Below are positions 17,248-25,589 of a stretch of 48,389 nucleotides of DNA, one piece after another. Under the pieces are notes generated by a model, which made no database searches, was not told the DNA's origin, and worked only from the letters and a program-made list of their open reading frames with translations. Source of the stretch: Furfurilactobacillus milii (GTDB lineage: Bacteria; Bacillota; Bacilli; Lactobacillales; Lactobacillaceae); assembly GCF_009863985.1 (NCBI RefSeq), contig NZ_WEZT01000026.1:1-48389 (forward strand), in the 5' to 3' direction. Each line of letters starts with the position of its first letter. The first letter of the stretch is position 1. A program made the translations under genes and the position numbers.

Positions 17248-17445
17248 ACTTTTATCCACCTAACGAAGAAACAAATCGGTAAGCAAACCTAACAAACACA
17301 ATAAAAATAGGTAGTTTATTACAACCAAGTGACACTTCCACAAGCTAGGTAAATTTGCTAGTTATTTGGTGCTATTTCGGTTACTATTGAAACCAATGTA
17401 AATCGCATGAGAATGCAGATTTAATGGTGATGGAGGGACGTTAGA

Positions 17446-18546
17446 TTGGCGAAAACCATTATTGAGTTTAAGGACATCGTAAAGCGTTACGGTGAGACCG
17501 AGGTGCTCAAGGGTATCAACTTTCAAATAGAACAGGGTAAGTTCTACACTTTGTTGGGCCCGTCTGGATGTGGGAAGACCACAATTTTACGTATTATTGC
17601 AGGATTCACGGATGCCTCTGAGGGGGACGTGATGTTTGATGGCAAACGGATAAATAACGTGCCGGCCAACAAACGGAAGGTAAACACTGTCTTCCAGGAT
17701 TACGCGTTGTTTCCGCATATGAATGTGTTTGACAACGTTGCGTTTCCACTGACACTACGCAAGGTCAACAAAAAGGATATTCGTACCCGCGTTTTGGATG
17801 CGTTAAAGATGGTTCAATTGTCTGGCTATGAAGACCGGGAAATTAATGAAATTTCTGGCGGTCAACAACAACGGGTTGCGATTGCACGCGCCATCGTGAA
17901 TGAGCCTGACGTGCTGCTACTAGATGAACCACTGTCTGCACTGGACATGAAGTTGCGCAAGGAAATGCAGTACGAATTAAGAGCGTTGCAGCAACGATTA
18001 GGGATTACGTTTATTTTTGTGACCCATGATCAGGAAGAAGCATTAGCCATGAGTGACGAAATTTTTGTCATGAATGCGGGACAAGTGTTGCAAACTGGTT
18101 CACCGGTCGATATTTATGATGAACCAATCAACCATTTTGTGGCTGACTTCATTGGTGAGAGTAATATCGTGCGCGGTTATATGGTTGCTGATTATCTAGT
18201 TTCGTTTGCTGGGCATGAATTTAAATGTGTGGACGCTGGAATGCGGCCAAACGAACCGGTTGAAGTGGTTATCCGACCAGAAGACTTGGATATCACAACG
18301 GTGGATAAGGGGTCGTTAACAATGACTGTGGATACGCAGTTGTTCCGTGGCGTGTTCTTTGAAATCACGGGTCACGATGACACCGGCAACAGTTGGCGGA
18401 TTCGCTCCATTCATCGCACAGAAGTGGGTGCCCAGGTTGGTGTGTTCTTCGATCCTGAAGATATCCATGTGATGCGGTTTAACGAATCTGAAGAAGATTT
18501 TGATGCCCGTTTGGAAACGTATGAAGGGGAGGAATCTGATCGGTGA
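17446..18546 (+). CDS. potA: Spermidine/putrescine importer ATPase PotA
   Basis: The ATPase of the polyamine importer, 366 residues. Walker [10 protein letters not shown] near residue 39, signature SGGQQQR near 142, Walker [12 protein letters not shown] near 162, H-loop THDQEEA near 197, and a C-terminal TOBE-like regulatory domain (about 240-360). The start is TTG 17446, eight bases after GGAGGG; no ATG in frame fits. It is the first gene of potABCD, with the next gene overlapping its stop by four bases. The 200 bases upstream (17248-17445) contain no convincing promoter that I can name. Confidence 0.93.
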   Translation: MAKTIIEFKDIVKRYGETEVLKGINFQIEQGKFYTLLGPSGCGKTTILRIIAGFTDASEGDVMFDGKRINNVPANKRKVNTVFQDYALFPHMNVFDNVAFPLTLRKVNKKDIRTRVLDALKMVQLSGYEDREINEISGGQQQRVAIARAIVNEPDVLLLDEPLSALDMKLRKEMQYELRALQQRLGITFIFVTHDQEEALAMSDEIFVMNAGQVLQTGSPVDIYDEPINHFVADFIGESNIVRGYMVADYLVSFAGHEFKCVDAGMRPNEPVEVVIRPEDLDITTVDKGSLTMTVDTQLFRGVFFEITGHDDTGNSWRIRSIHRTEVGAQVGVFFDPEDIHVMRFNESEEDFDARLETYEGEESDR

Positions 18547-19361
18547 AACAAGGCAAACTGTTCTACTACATTCCGTACGGCTTGTGGATTGCACTGTTTG
18601 TCATTGCACCAGTCGTACTGATTGTTTATCAATCATTCTTTAATATTGCAGGGCACTTCACCCTAAGCAACTACGCGACGTACTTTCATTCAGGCGTTTA
18701 CCTGAAAATGACGTTTAATTCTGTCTGGTATGCGTTTTTGATCACAGCAATTACGCTGCTGATCAGTTATCCAACGGCGTATCTGTTGAATCAATTAAAG
18801 CATAAGCAATTATGGTTACTGCTGATTATTTTGCCGACATGGATTAACTTACTGTTAAAGACGTATGCCTTTATTGGGTTACTATCACGTAGCGGCTCAG
18901 TGGACAGCTTTTTGACTTTTATTGGTATTGGGCCTAAACAATTGCTGTTTACCGATGCGAGTTTTCTATTCGTTGCAACTTACATCGAAATTCCGTTTAT
19001 GATTCTGCCCATTTATAATGCCATTGCGGAATTGAGCCCGTCCTATGTCAACGCTAGTCGGGACTTGGGCGCCAGTGGCTGGCAAACGTTCAGCCGGGTA
19101 ATCTTTCCATTAACGCTGGATGGGGTGAAATCCGGGGTTCAGTCCGTTTTCATTCCATCGTTATCACTCTTCATGATTACGCGCCTAATCGGTGGTAACC
19201 GAGTCATTACCTTGGGGACCGCTATTGAACAACATTTCTTGGTGACACAGAACTGGGGAATGGGTTCAACAATCGGAGTCATCTTGATTGTGGCAATGGT
19301 GATTACGATGTTGCTAACCGGCGAACGCAAAAAGAAGGGGAGGACACGTCATGCAAAGTAA
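18543..19361 (+). CDS. potB: Polyamine importer permease PotB
   Basis: A 272-residue inner-membrane permease with six hydrophobic segments and the ATPase-coupling EAA loop [20 protein letters not shown] near residue 175. The GTG start overlaps the potA stop (GTGA), a sign of translational coupling. Its end overlaps potC by 11 bases. It pairs with PotC to form the channel for spermidine/putrescine delivered by PotD. Confidence 0.92.
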   Translation: MKQGKLFYYIPYGLWIALFVIAPVVLIVYQSFFNIAGHFTLSNYATYFHSGVYLKMTFNSVWYAFLITAITLLISYPTAYLLNQLKHKQLWLLLIILPTWINLLLKTYAFIGLLSRSGSVDSFLTFIGIGPKQLLFTDASFLFVATYIEIPFMILPIYNAIAELSPSYVNASRDLGASGWQTFSRVIFPLTLDGVKSGVQSVFIPSLSLFMITRLIGGNRVITLGTAIEQHFLVTQNWGMGSTIGVILIVAMVITMLLTGERKKKGRTRHAK

Positions 19362-20175
19362 ACTGTCTGGCTGGTCCAAAGCCTACCTCATCATTGTATT
19401 TATTATTTTATATGCGCCAATTTTATTTTTAGTCATGTATTCCTTTAGTAAGGGCAATACGATGAGCAATTTTCATGGCTTCACGTTTGCCCATTATCAA
19501 ACATTGTTTCATGACCCACGGTTGATTCAGATTGTGTTAGATACACTCATTGTGGCGTTGCTGTCATCATTGTTTGCGACAATCATCGGCACGGCAGGGG
19601 CGTTAGGAGTGTACGAAACGCGTCACCGTGCAATCCGACAGACTGTGCTGTCCTTGAATAATATTTTGATGGTTTCTCCCGATGTTATTATCGGGGCCAG
19701 TTTCCTGATTTTCTTCACGATGTTGGGGTTGCGCCTGGGCTTTATCTCAGTATTACTGAGTCACATTGCCTTTTCGATTCCAATCGTTGTGTTGCTGGTT
19801 TTGCCCAAGCTGAATGAAATGAATGCATCTATGATCGACGCCGCTGCTGATCTGGGTGCCAATCCGTGGCAAACGTTGACACGGGTGATCTTGCCGGCGA
19901 TCATGCCGGGTATCTTTTCCGGTTTCTTTATGGCCGTCACATATTCACTGGATGACTTCGCGGTTACGTTCTTTGTCACTGGAAATGGCTTCTCAACGTT
20001 GTCTGTAGAAATTTACTCACGTGCTCGGCAAGGGGTCGATCTGGAAATCAACGCGTTGTCAGCGCTGTGGTTCCTAGTTTCACTGTTACTGATTGCGGGA
20101 TACTATTTCCTGGAACAGTACAATCAGGGTCGCAAAACCAAAAACCGTCAACAAGTTGAGGCGGTGATCAAATGA
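19351..20175 (+). CDS. potC: Polyamine importer permease PotC
   Basis: The second permease subunit, 274 residues, six hydrophobic segments, EAA loop AAADLGANPWQTLTRVILPA near residue 170. GGGGAGG lies upstream inside potB, about seven bases before the ATG. The stop overlaps the potD start by four bases (ATGA). Gene order and the tight overlaps make the operon assignment secure. Confidence 0.92.
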   Translation: MQSKLSGWSKAYLIIVFIILYAPILFLVMYSFSKGNTMSNFHGFTFAHYQTLFHDPRLIQIVLDTLIVALLSSLFATIIGTAGALGVYETRHRAIRQTVLSLNNILMVSPDVIIGASFLIFFTMLGLRLGFISVLLSHIAFSIPIVVLLVLPKLNEMNASMIDAAADLGANPWQTLTRVILPAIMPGIFSGFFMAVTYSLDDFAVTFFVTGNGFSTLSVEIYSRARQGVDLEINALSALWFLVSLLLIAGYYFLEQYNQGRKTKNRQQVEAVIK

Positions 20176-21251
20176 AGCGATTAGTCAGTTTGGTTGTTGT
20201 TATCTTAGCAGTCAGTTTGGGACTTGGTCTGACTGCGCATCATTTACAGCGTGTTGAAGGCGTCGTTGGTTCTGGCAACAACGTGCTGAACCTTTACAAC
20301 TGGGGCGATTACATCGATCCAGCGTTGATAACGAAGTTTGAGCACGAAACAGGTTATCATGTCTCCTACCAAACGTTTGATAGTAATGAATCCATGTACA
20401 CAAAAATCAAACAGGGTGGCACGTCATATGATCTAACGGTTCCCAGTGAGTACATGGTTCAGCGAATGAAGGCGGACCATTTACTCAGGCCATTGGACAA
20501 AAGTCGATTAACGGGGATGAACAACATTTCGCCCCAGTTTAAAAACTTGGCTTTTGATCCTCACAATGAGTATTCTGTGCCTTATTTCTGGGGTACATTG
20601 GGGATTGTTTACAATGATAAGTTTGTCAAAAAGGGTGAATTGACGACCTGGGACGATTTGTGGAAGCCACAGTTTAAGGACAACATCATGTTAGTCGATT
20701 CTTCCCGTGATATTTTAGGGTTGGCATTGATGTCGCAAGGCCACTCGGCGAATACGCACGACCAAGCTCAACTGGACGAAGCAGAGCAGAAGCTCACAAA
20801 GTTGACGCCTAATGTTAAGGCGGTGCTCGATGATGAAATCATGATGTACATGGAGCAAAATGAGTCAGCGGTGGCCGTAACGTACTCTGGCAATGCGGCT
20901 GAGATGATCAGTAACAACAGTCATCTTCATTACGTCATTCCGAAGCCAAGTACCAATCTGTGGATCGATAACCTGGTTATTCCGAAGACGGCCAAACATT
21001 TGAAGGCCGCTTACGCTTTCATTAATTTTATGAACCGTCCGGAAAACGCCAAACAGAATGCAGAGTACGTGGGCTACTCAACGCCTAATGCACCAGCGGA
21101 ACAGTTATTGCCCGCAGATGTTCGCCAGGACAAGGAGTTTTATCCAAGTGCTAGTGTCATTAAAGATACACAGGTATACCAAGATCTTGGTGTAAAGGAA
21201 ACGGGTACGTACAACGATTTATTCTTGCAATTTAAGATGTTTAGAAAGTAA
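20172..21251 (+). CDS. potD: Polyamine-binding protein PotD
   Basis: A 359-residue extracellular receptor of the bacterial family-1 (PotD) type. After a hydrophobic N-terminal segment (residues 5-24) comes NVLNLYNWGDYIDP, a signature of PotD/PotF proteins; Trp and Asp there belong to the ligand pocket. There is no lipobox Cys, so it is probably held by an uncleaved N-terminal anchor or released by signal peptidase I, as in other lactobacilli. Later pocket segments include VPYFWGTLGI near 135 and ESAVAVTYSGNA near 238. It is the last gene of potABCD. Confidence 0.92.
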   Translation: MKRLVSLVVVILAVSLGLGLTAHHLQRVEGVVGSGNNVLNLYNWGDYIDPALITKFEHETGYHVSYQTFDSNESMYTKIKQGGTSYDLTVPSEYMVQRMKADHLLRPLDKSRLTGMNNISPQFKNLAFDPHNEYSVPYFWGTLGIVYNDKFVKKGELTTWDDLWKPQFKDNIMLVDSSRDILGLALMSQGHSANTHDQAQLDEAEQKLTKLTPNVKAVLDDEIMMYMEQNESAVAVTYSGNAAEMISNNSHLHYVIPKPSTNLWIDNLVIPKTAKHLKAAYAFINFMNRPENAKQNAEYVGYSTPNAPAEQLLPADVRQDKEFYPSASVIKDTQVYQDLGVKETGTYNDLFLQFKMFRK

Positions 21252-21254
21252 GCG

Positions 21255-21291
21255 AAACAGGCTTGTGGATTTTTTCCACAAGCCTGTTTTT
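21255..21291. terminator. Bidirectional intrinsic terminator
   Basis: AAACAGGCTTGTGGA and TCCACAAGCCTGTTT form a 15-bp stem; T-runs flank it on the plus strand. It separates the converging potABCD and WxL transcripts. Confidence 0.9.
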
Positions 21292-21303
21292 GCGAGGTAC
21301 TAT

Positions 21304-22817
21304 TTATTTAGCAGCATTAGCAGTCGGGACATCCGCTAGTGTCCAAGAAATGGTGGCAGAGTAATGCCCGCTGTTAACCGCATGGGTGGGCCAATTGTCA
21401 GTGTACTGCCAGATAAAAGGCTGTGAACATTAGTGTTCGGTGTTGTCGCGTTGATGACTGAAACTGGTTGGCCGTCATCTTTTAAAGTAGCCAACGATTT
21501 ATTTTGGTCATTAATCAAATTCAGACTAATACCGCCTTTGTCACCTATTGGCTGTTGCGTCGCCGTGTTTGTAAAGGTAGCCATCGCGGCTGTGAGTGAC
21601 CAACCGGAGCTGTGTACACGCGGATCATAAATCGATAGTAATTGTTGATTATTGCCGTCATAAGTTAGGGACGTTCCTTGGGAGACGTTACTAACTGATC
21701 CTAGTGTCACACCTTGAACGATGTTATTAACGGTGAGCGGCGTGCCGTCAGTTTTACTGAACGTAAAGTTTGGGATAGCATCTAGCGTTAATTGACCACC
21801 GGGATTCACAAACAGACGTGCTTTGTTTGTATTCGTTTGCTGATCAGCCCCACTGAATCCGATAACTGCGTAATACTGTGTTTGAGTCTGTGAAGCGCTA
21901 GTGTTTTTGACCGTTAACATACCATTCTGCATGCCGTCTGGAGACGCTGAAATACTTGCATTTGGTCCGTTAGTGATGGGCTTGTCTGATCCATGAGGCG
22001 GTATTTGATACCATCCGACGACATAGGCCGATTTAGGAAATCCTTTGATGATGAAAGAAGCGTCTGATCCCTCATTAACAAGCTTGTCCTGTAATGCGCC
22101 GACATAAACAACAGTACTAGCAGTAATGCCATTTGAAGTGGTGGCGGTAACCGTTACCTTGCCATATTGATTCAAATCTGAGGTTGCAGTTAGCTTACCA
22201 GAGGTGGCGTCGATGGTGGCTAACTGTGAATTATCAACAGACCACTTAATTGAATCCGTTGCATTAGCCGGTGTTAGCGTTGCCAGAATGTTTTCTGAAT
22301 TAGCATTTGGGAGCGTATCGCTTTCACCGGCGATGGATAAGGCAGTGGCATGCACTTCCTGCGGGGAGATTGTTACCTTGGCAACTTTGGACCAGTAAAC
22401 GGAAGAAGTCCAAAATCCATGAATTGTCACTGAAATTTGATAATAAAATGTCGATACGTGATCGACGTGCTGACGGGTTTTAAGGTTACCCGACAATGCA
22501 TTGCCATCATCCTGGGCTTTTTTCCAATTTTGTCCGTCTTCACTAACATACCAAGATGCTGTTACGTTATCGGTCCAAGGATCAAAAAGAGATTTAATGG
22601 CCGTAAATGAAAGTTGGTAGTCTTTGTCTGATACTGTGTTTAGACTGACTGGCTGTTGTGTGAAACCGCCGACAAGCACAAACTTGCCGACTGAAAATGG
22701 ATCGCCACTGGGTGTGCCCTTGGGGACAATGTTGTCGTCTGCATGAACAGTAATGGGTAACAATAGTGACACTAATATGAACAGGATGATACTCAACCAC
22801 ACGTGTTTAAACTTCAT
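21304..22817 (-). pseudogene. Ig-like/WxL surface protein with C-terminal frameshift
   Basis: A secreted wall protein of the WxL type: signal peptide (residues 1-26, ending VHA), a Big_2/Ig-like region (about 155-240), then a WxL domain starting LTLDAIPNFTF and containing the first motif GWSL. As read, the frame ends at 21336 with an unrelated tail (RLTAGITLPPFLGH). Shifting frame near 21380-21388 gives VNSGHYSATISWTLADVP and a stop at 21304: exactly the second WxL motif that closes the domain. I conclude that one base was lost (or two gained) there. Cell-wall attachment depends on this motif in the family, so the current product is probably not anchored normally. It is the last gene of a minus-strand group with a DUF916 protein and another WxL protein. 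Confidence 0.85.
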
Positions 22818-22838
22818 GTTGATTTACAGTCCTTATCC

Positions 22839-23873
22839 TTACTTTTTCGGGTGGCGACGACTGCCCATAAGATAACCAACGATTATGAGAATGAGCGCGC
22901 CCAGTACACTAAGCAAAATGTATAGCCACGTCCAATTGTGTTGAACGCGCACATGCCGATTGACTTGACGCGCTGTTTGGCTGGTGACTGTGAAGTGGCG
23001 GCTCAAATGCCAAATGTGTTTGCCTGATTTAGCGGTGAGCTTAAACGTGTAGTGACCTGGTTTTAACTGGTGCCTTGTAACCGGAACACCAAAATTAAAA
23101 CTTGTTAGCGGCGCCATTTCGTAATGCTTCTTGGTAGTCTCATAAAGTAGATGCGAATGGCCACGACGATACACCTGTCCTGTGAGAGTCATTTCGCCAA
23201 ACATTACTGGTTGTGTATTAGCCACGCTCGCGGTCACCTGCGATTGATAATGGTTTGTGTTTGTTTTGATTTGGGTCAACTTTAAATCTGGGGTCAGTGA
23301 CAGCGAGTCCGTTTGCTGTAAATTAACCCCCAATGTCATGGCGTAACGGTTATTAATGCGAAAGTTTTTACCACTGGACGGGTGTTGCACGTGCCTATCT
23401 GTTACATAGAATGCGCCGACAATTTGACCCTTGAACTGTTTGGCTGGTGTTTTAAGGACAAACGTAACGGGTTTGGCTTCATGTGCGTGAAGTTCCACAT
23501 TGACACCGGCGCTGATTAAATCCGTAAAATTATTATGTCCTGTGGGTTGCCGTTTTTTGTTAGGACTGTAGCTAATCTGACCGTTATCGCCGGTCCATGC
23601 ATTTGTCGGTGTCACGCTTAATGTGCGTGTTTGCGATGAGGTATTAGCGACAACTAGTGTCAAACGTTGCTCTAAGGACGGGTGAACCTTTAGATCGAAG
23701 TAGCTGACACTTTTATCGATTTGGTTATCGGGAATTTCTGCGCGGATAGTAAAACCGGCGCCATTGCCGTTAGATGCTGCATTGACCGACTGCAGCGATA
23801 GGAAGAGAACGGTGAATAATGAAGCAAGTAATAATCCGAAATAATGTGTTCGATTGGAGGATAAACCGGACAT
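22839..23873 (-). CDS. DUF916/DUF3324 WxL-associated membrane protein
   Basis: A 344-residue protein with signal peptide (about 1-32), an extracellular DUF916 domain (FTIRAEIPDNQ, YFDLKVHPS) followed by a DUF3324 domain, and one C-terminal membrane helix (residues 315-338) with a basic tail. Such proteins always accompany WxL proteins in Lactobacillaceae and enterococci and bind WxL partners and peptidoglycan at the cell surface. GGAG lies seven bases before the ATG. It lies between two WxL-type genes and is probably co-transcribed with both. Confidence 0.88.
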   Translation of the reverse strand: MSGLSSNRTHYFGLLLASLFTVLFLSLQSVNAASNGNGAGFTIRAEIPDNQIDKSVSYFDLKVHPSLEQRLTLVVANTSSQTRTLSVTPTNAWTGDNGQISYSPNKKRQPTGHNNFTDLISAGVNVELHAHEAKPVTFVLKTPAKQFKGQIVGAFYVTDRHVQHPSSGKNFRINNRYAMTLGVNLQQTDSLSLTPDLKLTQIKTNTNHYQSQVTASVANTQPVMFGEMTLTGQVYRRGHSHLLYETTKKHYEMAPLTSFNFGVPVTRHQLKPGHYTFKLTAKSGKHIWHLSRHFTVTSQTARQVNRHVRVQHNWTWLYILLSVLGALILIIVGYLMGSRRHPKK

Positions 23874-23911
23874 ACAAACACTCCTTTAATATAGTTGGCA
23901 TTGCACTGAAA

Positions 23912-23937
23912 CCCGTTTTGTCTGAGGACAAAACGGG
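23912..23937 (-). other. Intercistronic hairpin in the WxL operon
   Basis: CCCGTTTTGTC and GACAAAACGGG form a perfect 11-bp stem with a 4-base loop between the first WxL gene and the DUF916 gene. No T-tract follows on the minus strand, so it more likely stabilises the upstream mRNA or causes partial termination, allowing unequal amounts of the two proteins. Confidence 0.6.
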
Positions 23938-23975
23938 CACGGTGAGTTGTTTAAGAGGTAGTGTAAATAAAAAGG

Positions 23976-24725
23976 TTATGCTTTTGGCGCGGTAGCAGTA
24001 GGAACGTTAACCAAATTACAGTATAAAGTGCCTTGGTAAACACCTGTTGCGACATTGGTTTGCTTGCTGATGGTGAGACTAGCACTCTTGGTATCTGCGT
24101 AAAGGGCCTCGTTGAAGCCTTGACCGGTACCCTTGTCAGCCGTCCAAATGGCGGTTTCTTGAGTGCCAGTGCCATTATCGTTTGTTGATGAGGCAGTCAG
24201 TGTGATTGCATTTGGTTTGGCAACGTCGCTATCGCTCTTTGAACTGGTTGCATTCAGTGCCAGTTTTGCATTTGTAATTGTGTCGGAACTTTTAGTGTTT
24301 TTGAATTGGCCCAGTGAGGTCATCAGCTTCCCGCCATTGTTTGTGCCGGTATAGTCGGCAATGTCGAGTTTACCGTTGTTGTTACCATCAAAATTGTTGG
24401 TGCTGTTCACGGTGTTATCGCTGTAGTTGACAGTAACATCACCGTTGATAATGTCTGCGACTTTGGCGGTTGACAAATTTAGGTTAGGTACGTGGTCAAG
24501 TGTTAAATCGCCAGGCTTCACTTCAAATTGTGCGGTGGAATGAGCTGAGGCGCTGCTAGTGCCATCAGCAATAAACCCTTGACCAACAGTCGTGACATTA
24601 GTGATGTTATTTGTGGCAGTGCCTGGGCCATGGCTGTTGTCTGCTCCACGATCTGCGCTTGCCGTGGCAGTGCTAAGTGTTAGTACTGCGAGGGTTGAAA
24701 AGAAGAATAAGGTTACCTTATGCAT
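23976..24725 (-). CDS. Small WxL-type surface protein with degenerate motifs
   Basis: A 249-residue secreted protein: signal peptide (residues 1-24, ending ASA), a Ser/Thr/Asn-rich segment, then a WxL-like domain beginning DLTLDHVPNLNL near residue 73. The two Trp that name the family are missing: the first motif position reads KLMTSLGQF (near 133) and the second TLYCNLVNVP (near 234), with Cys at the Trp place. In between, residues 113-124 (DGNNNGKLDIAD) match a 12-residue EF-hand/dockerin-type calcium loop with acidic or Asn ligands at positions 1, 3, 5, 9 and 12. GGAGG precedes the ATG by about 12 bases. First gene of the WxL operon. Confidence 0.78.
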   Translation of the reverse strand: MHKVTLFFFSTLAVLTLSTATASADRGADNSHGPGTATNNITNVTTVGQGFIADGTSSASAHSTAQFEVKPGDLTLDHVPNLNLSTAKVADIINGDVTVNYSDNTVNSTNNFDGNNNGKLDIADYTGTNNGGKLMTSLGQFKNTKSSDTITNAKLALNATSSKSDSDVAKPNAITLTASSTNDNGTGTQETAIWTADKGTGQGFNEALYADTKSASLTISKQTNVATGVYQGTLYCNLVNVPTATAPKA

Positions 24726-24947
24726 AATCGATAAATCCTCCGTTGGGTTTGCTGTGATGGTTCTTTAGCCATTAGAAATCATTATCTTGGCCGTCAATTA
24801 GTGTCGCTACGTAATTGAGACGCAAAATAATCAACTTTTTTTGTAATGTTAGTATAGTGAGCAACTTAAGACGCTTCAAATGAGGGCACAAGGTGATATC
24901 GATTAGAGAATAATCATTAAATCTGCTTTCATTTGTTTTTTTGACAA

Positions 24948-24982
24948 ACAAAAACGCAGGCTTCGATGGTGAAGTCTGCGTT
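24948..24982 (-). terminator. Intrinsic terminator on the minus strand
   Basis: Read on the minus strand, AACGCAGACTTC and GAAGCCTGCGTT form the stem, followed by TTTGTTTGTC. No minus-strand gene ends here, but the structured element at 25124-25317 reads towards it, so it could end an element transcript about 140 bases further on. The rest of 24726-25123 shows no gene. Confidence 0.6.
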
Positions 24983-25123
24983 CCGATTGATGACAAAATA
25001 ATGTGAAAAATGTTTGTTAAATGGCTTTGCATCAGCTTTTATAAGTGAATAAATTGTCGTTTATTTATTTTGTAATTTGCTGGCTTGATTATCACCGGCG
25101 AGTACATTTGGATAATGGCTGGT

Positions 25124-25317
25124 ACTTACGGTTGTCAACATTGACACACTCGCCGTGGGACCGGCTCAAACCCGAAGTTCATGGTCTTTCACCTCGTCGA
25201 AAAGCCTCGTGAAGACCGCGAGTCTCTACGACCGTCCGTAACCTAAATTCGGGAACCCACCGAATTAACGTTATCTTCACGTTTCGGTATCAATGTTGCC
25301 ACCTCCAGCTCACATAG
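25124..25317 (-). repeat. Structured intergenic element, copy 6 (subtype I)
   Basis: Minus-strand reading starts TGTGAGCTGGAGGTGGC. The outer stem pairs CAACATTGA with TCAATGTTG. Hairpin 1 pairs TTAATTCGG with CCGAATTTA. Hairpin 2 lies between AGAGACTCGCGG and CACGAGGC. Conserved GACGAGGTGAAAGAC, GAGCCGGTCCCACGGCGAG and GACAACCGTAAG are present. Hairpins 2 and 3 pair less well here, so this may be a decaying copy. Confidence 0.75.
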
Positions 25318-25385
25318 TAGCCAGTTTAAGCAGATATCATTTAATGGCAAACTGTGCTTACAAAGGTTTACTGATTTGTGAAAGG

Positions 25386-25568
25386 AGTGGAGCTGACGGG
25401 AAACAGAGAGTCCCGTGTCGGCAACACTTGGCGGCGAGAATTTGGCCGCTTAGTGTTGCGGGATGACTTATGAGACGTGGTTTTCGGCTCATAATCAAGG
25501 ACGAAAACCGTGACTTGTGCGGGTTGAGACCGGTCCTCATGGAACGGCGTTTCCCGTCAGCGTAACGG
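25386..25568 (+). repeat. Structured intergenic element, copy 7 (subtype II)
   Basis: The outer stem CTGACGGGAAAC (25393-25404) with GTTTCCCGTCAG (25549-25560) is a perfect 12-bp match. Hairpin 1 pairs GCAACACT..GGCGGC with GGCCGC..AGTGTTGC. Hairpin 2 pairs CTTATGAG with CTCATAA. Hairpin 3 pairs AACC with GGTT. It ends GCGTAACGG and carries TTGAGACCGGTCC and ATGGAACGGCG. It stands head to head with copy 6, 68 bases away. Confidence 0.78.
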
Positions 25569-25589
25569 CATTAAGCTGTTGAGACTATG

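Noticed and set aside
21304-21390. Programmed ribosomal frameshift in the WxL gene
   Set aside because: No slippery heptamer with a downstream pseudoknot is evident; a simple indel is the plainer explanation.
24772-25032. 86-codon minus-strand frame in the gap between the WxL cluster and the element pair
   Set aside because: No ribosome site, unusual composition and it spans a terminator stem; no sign of a protein.
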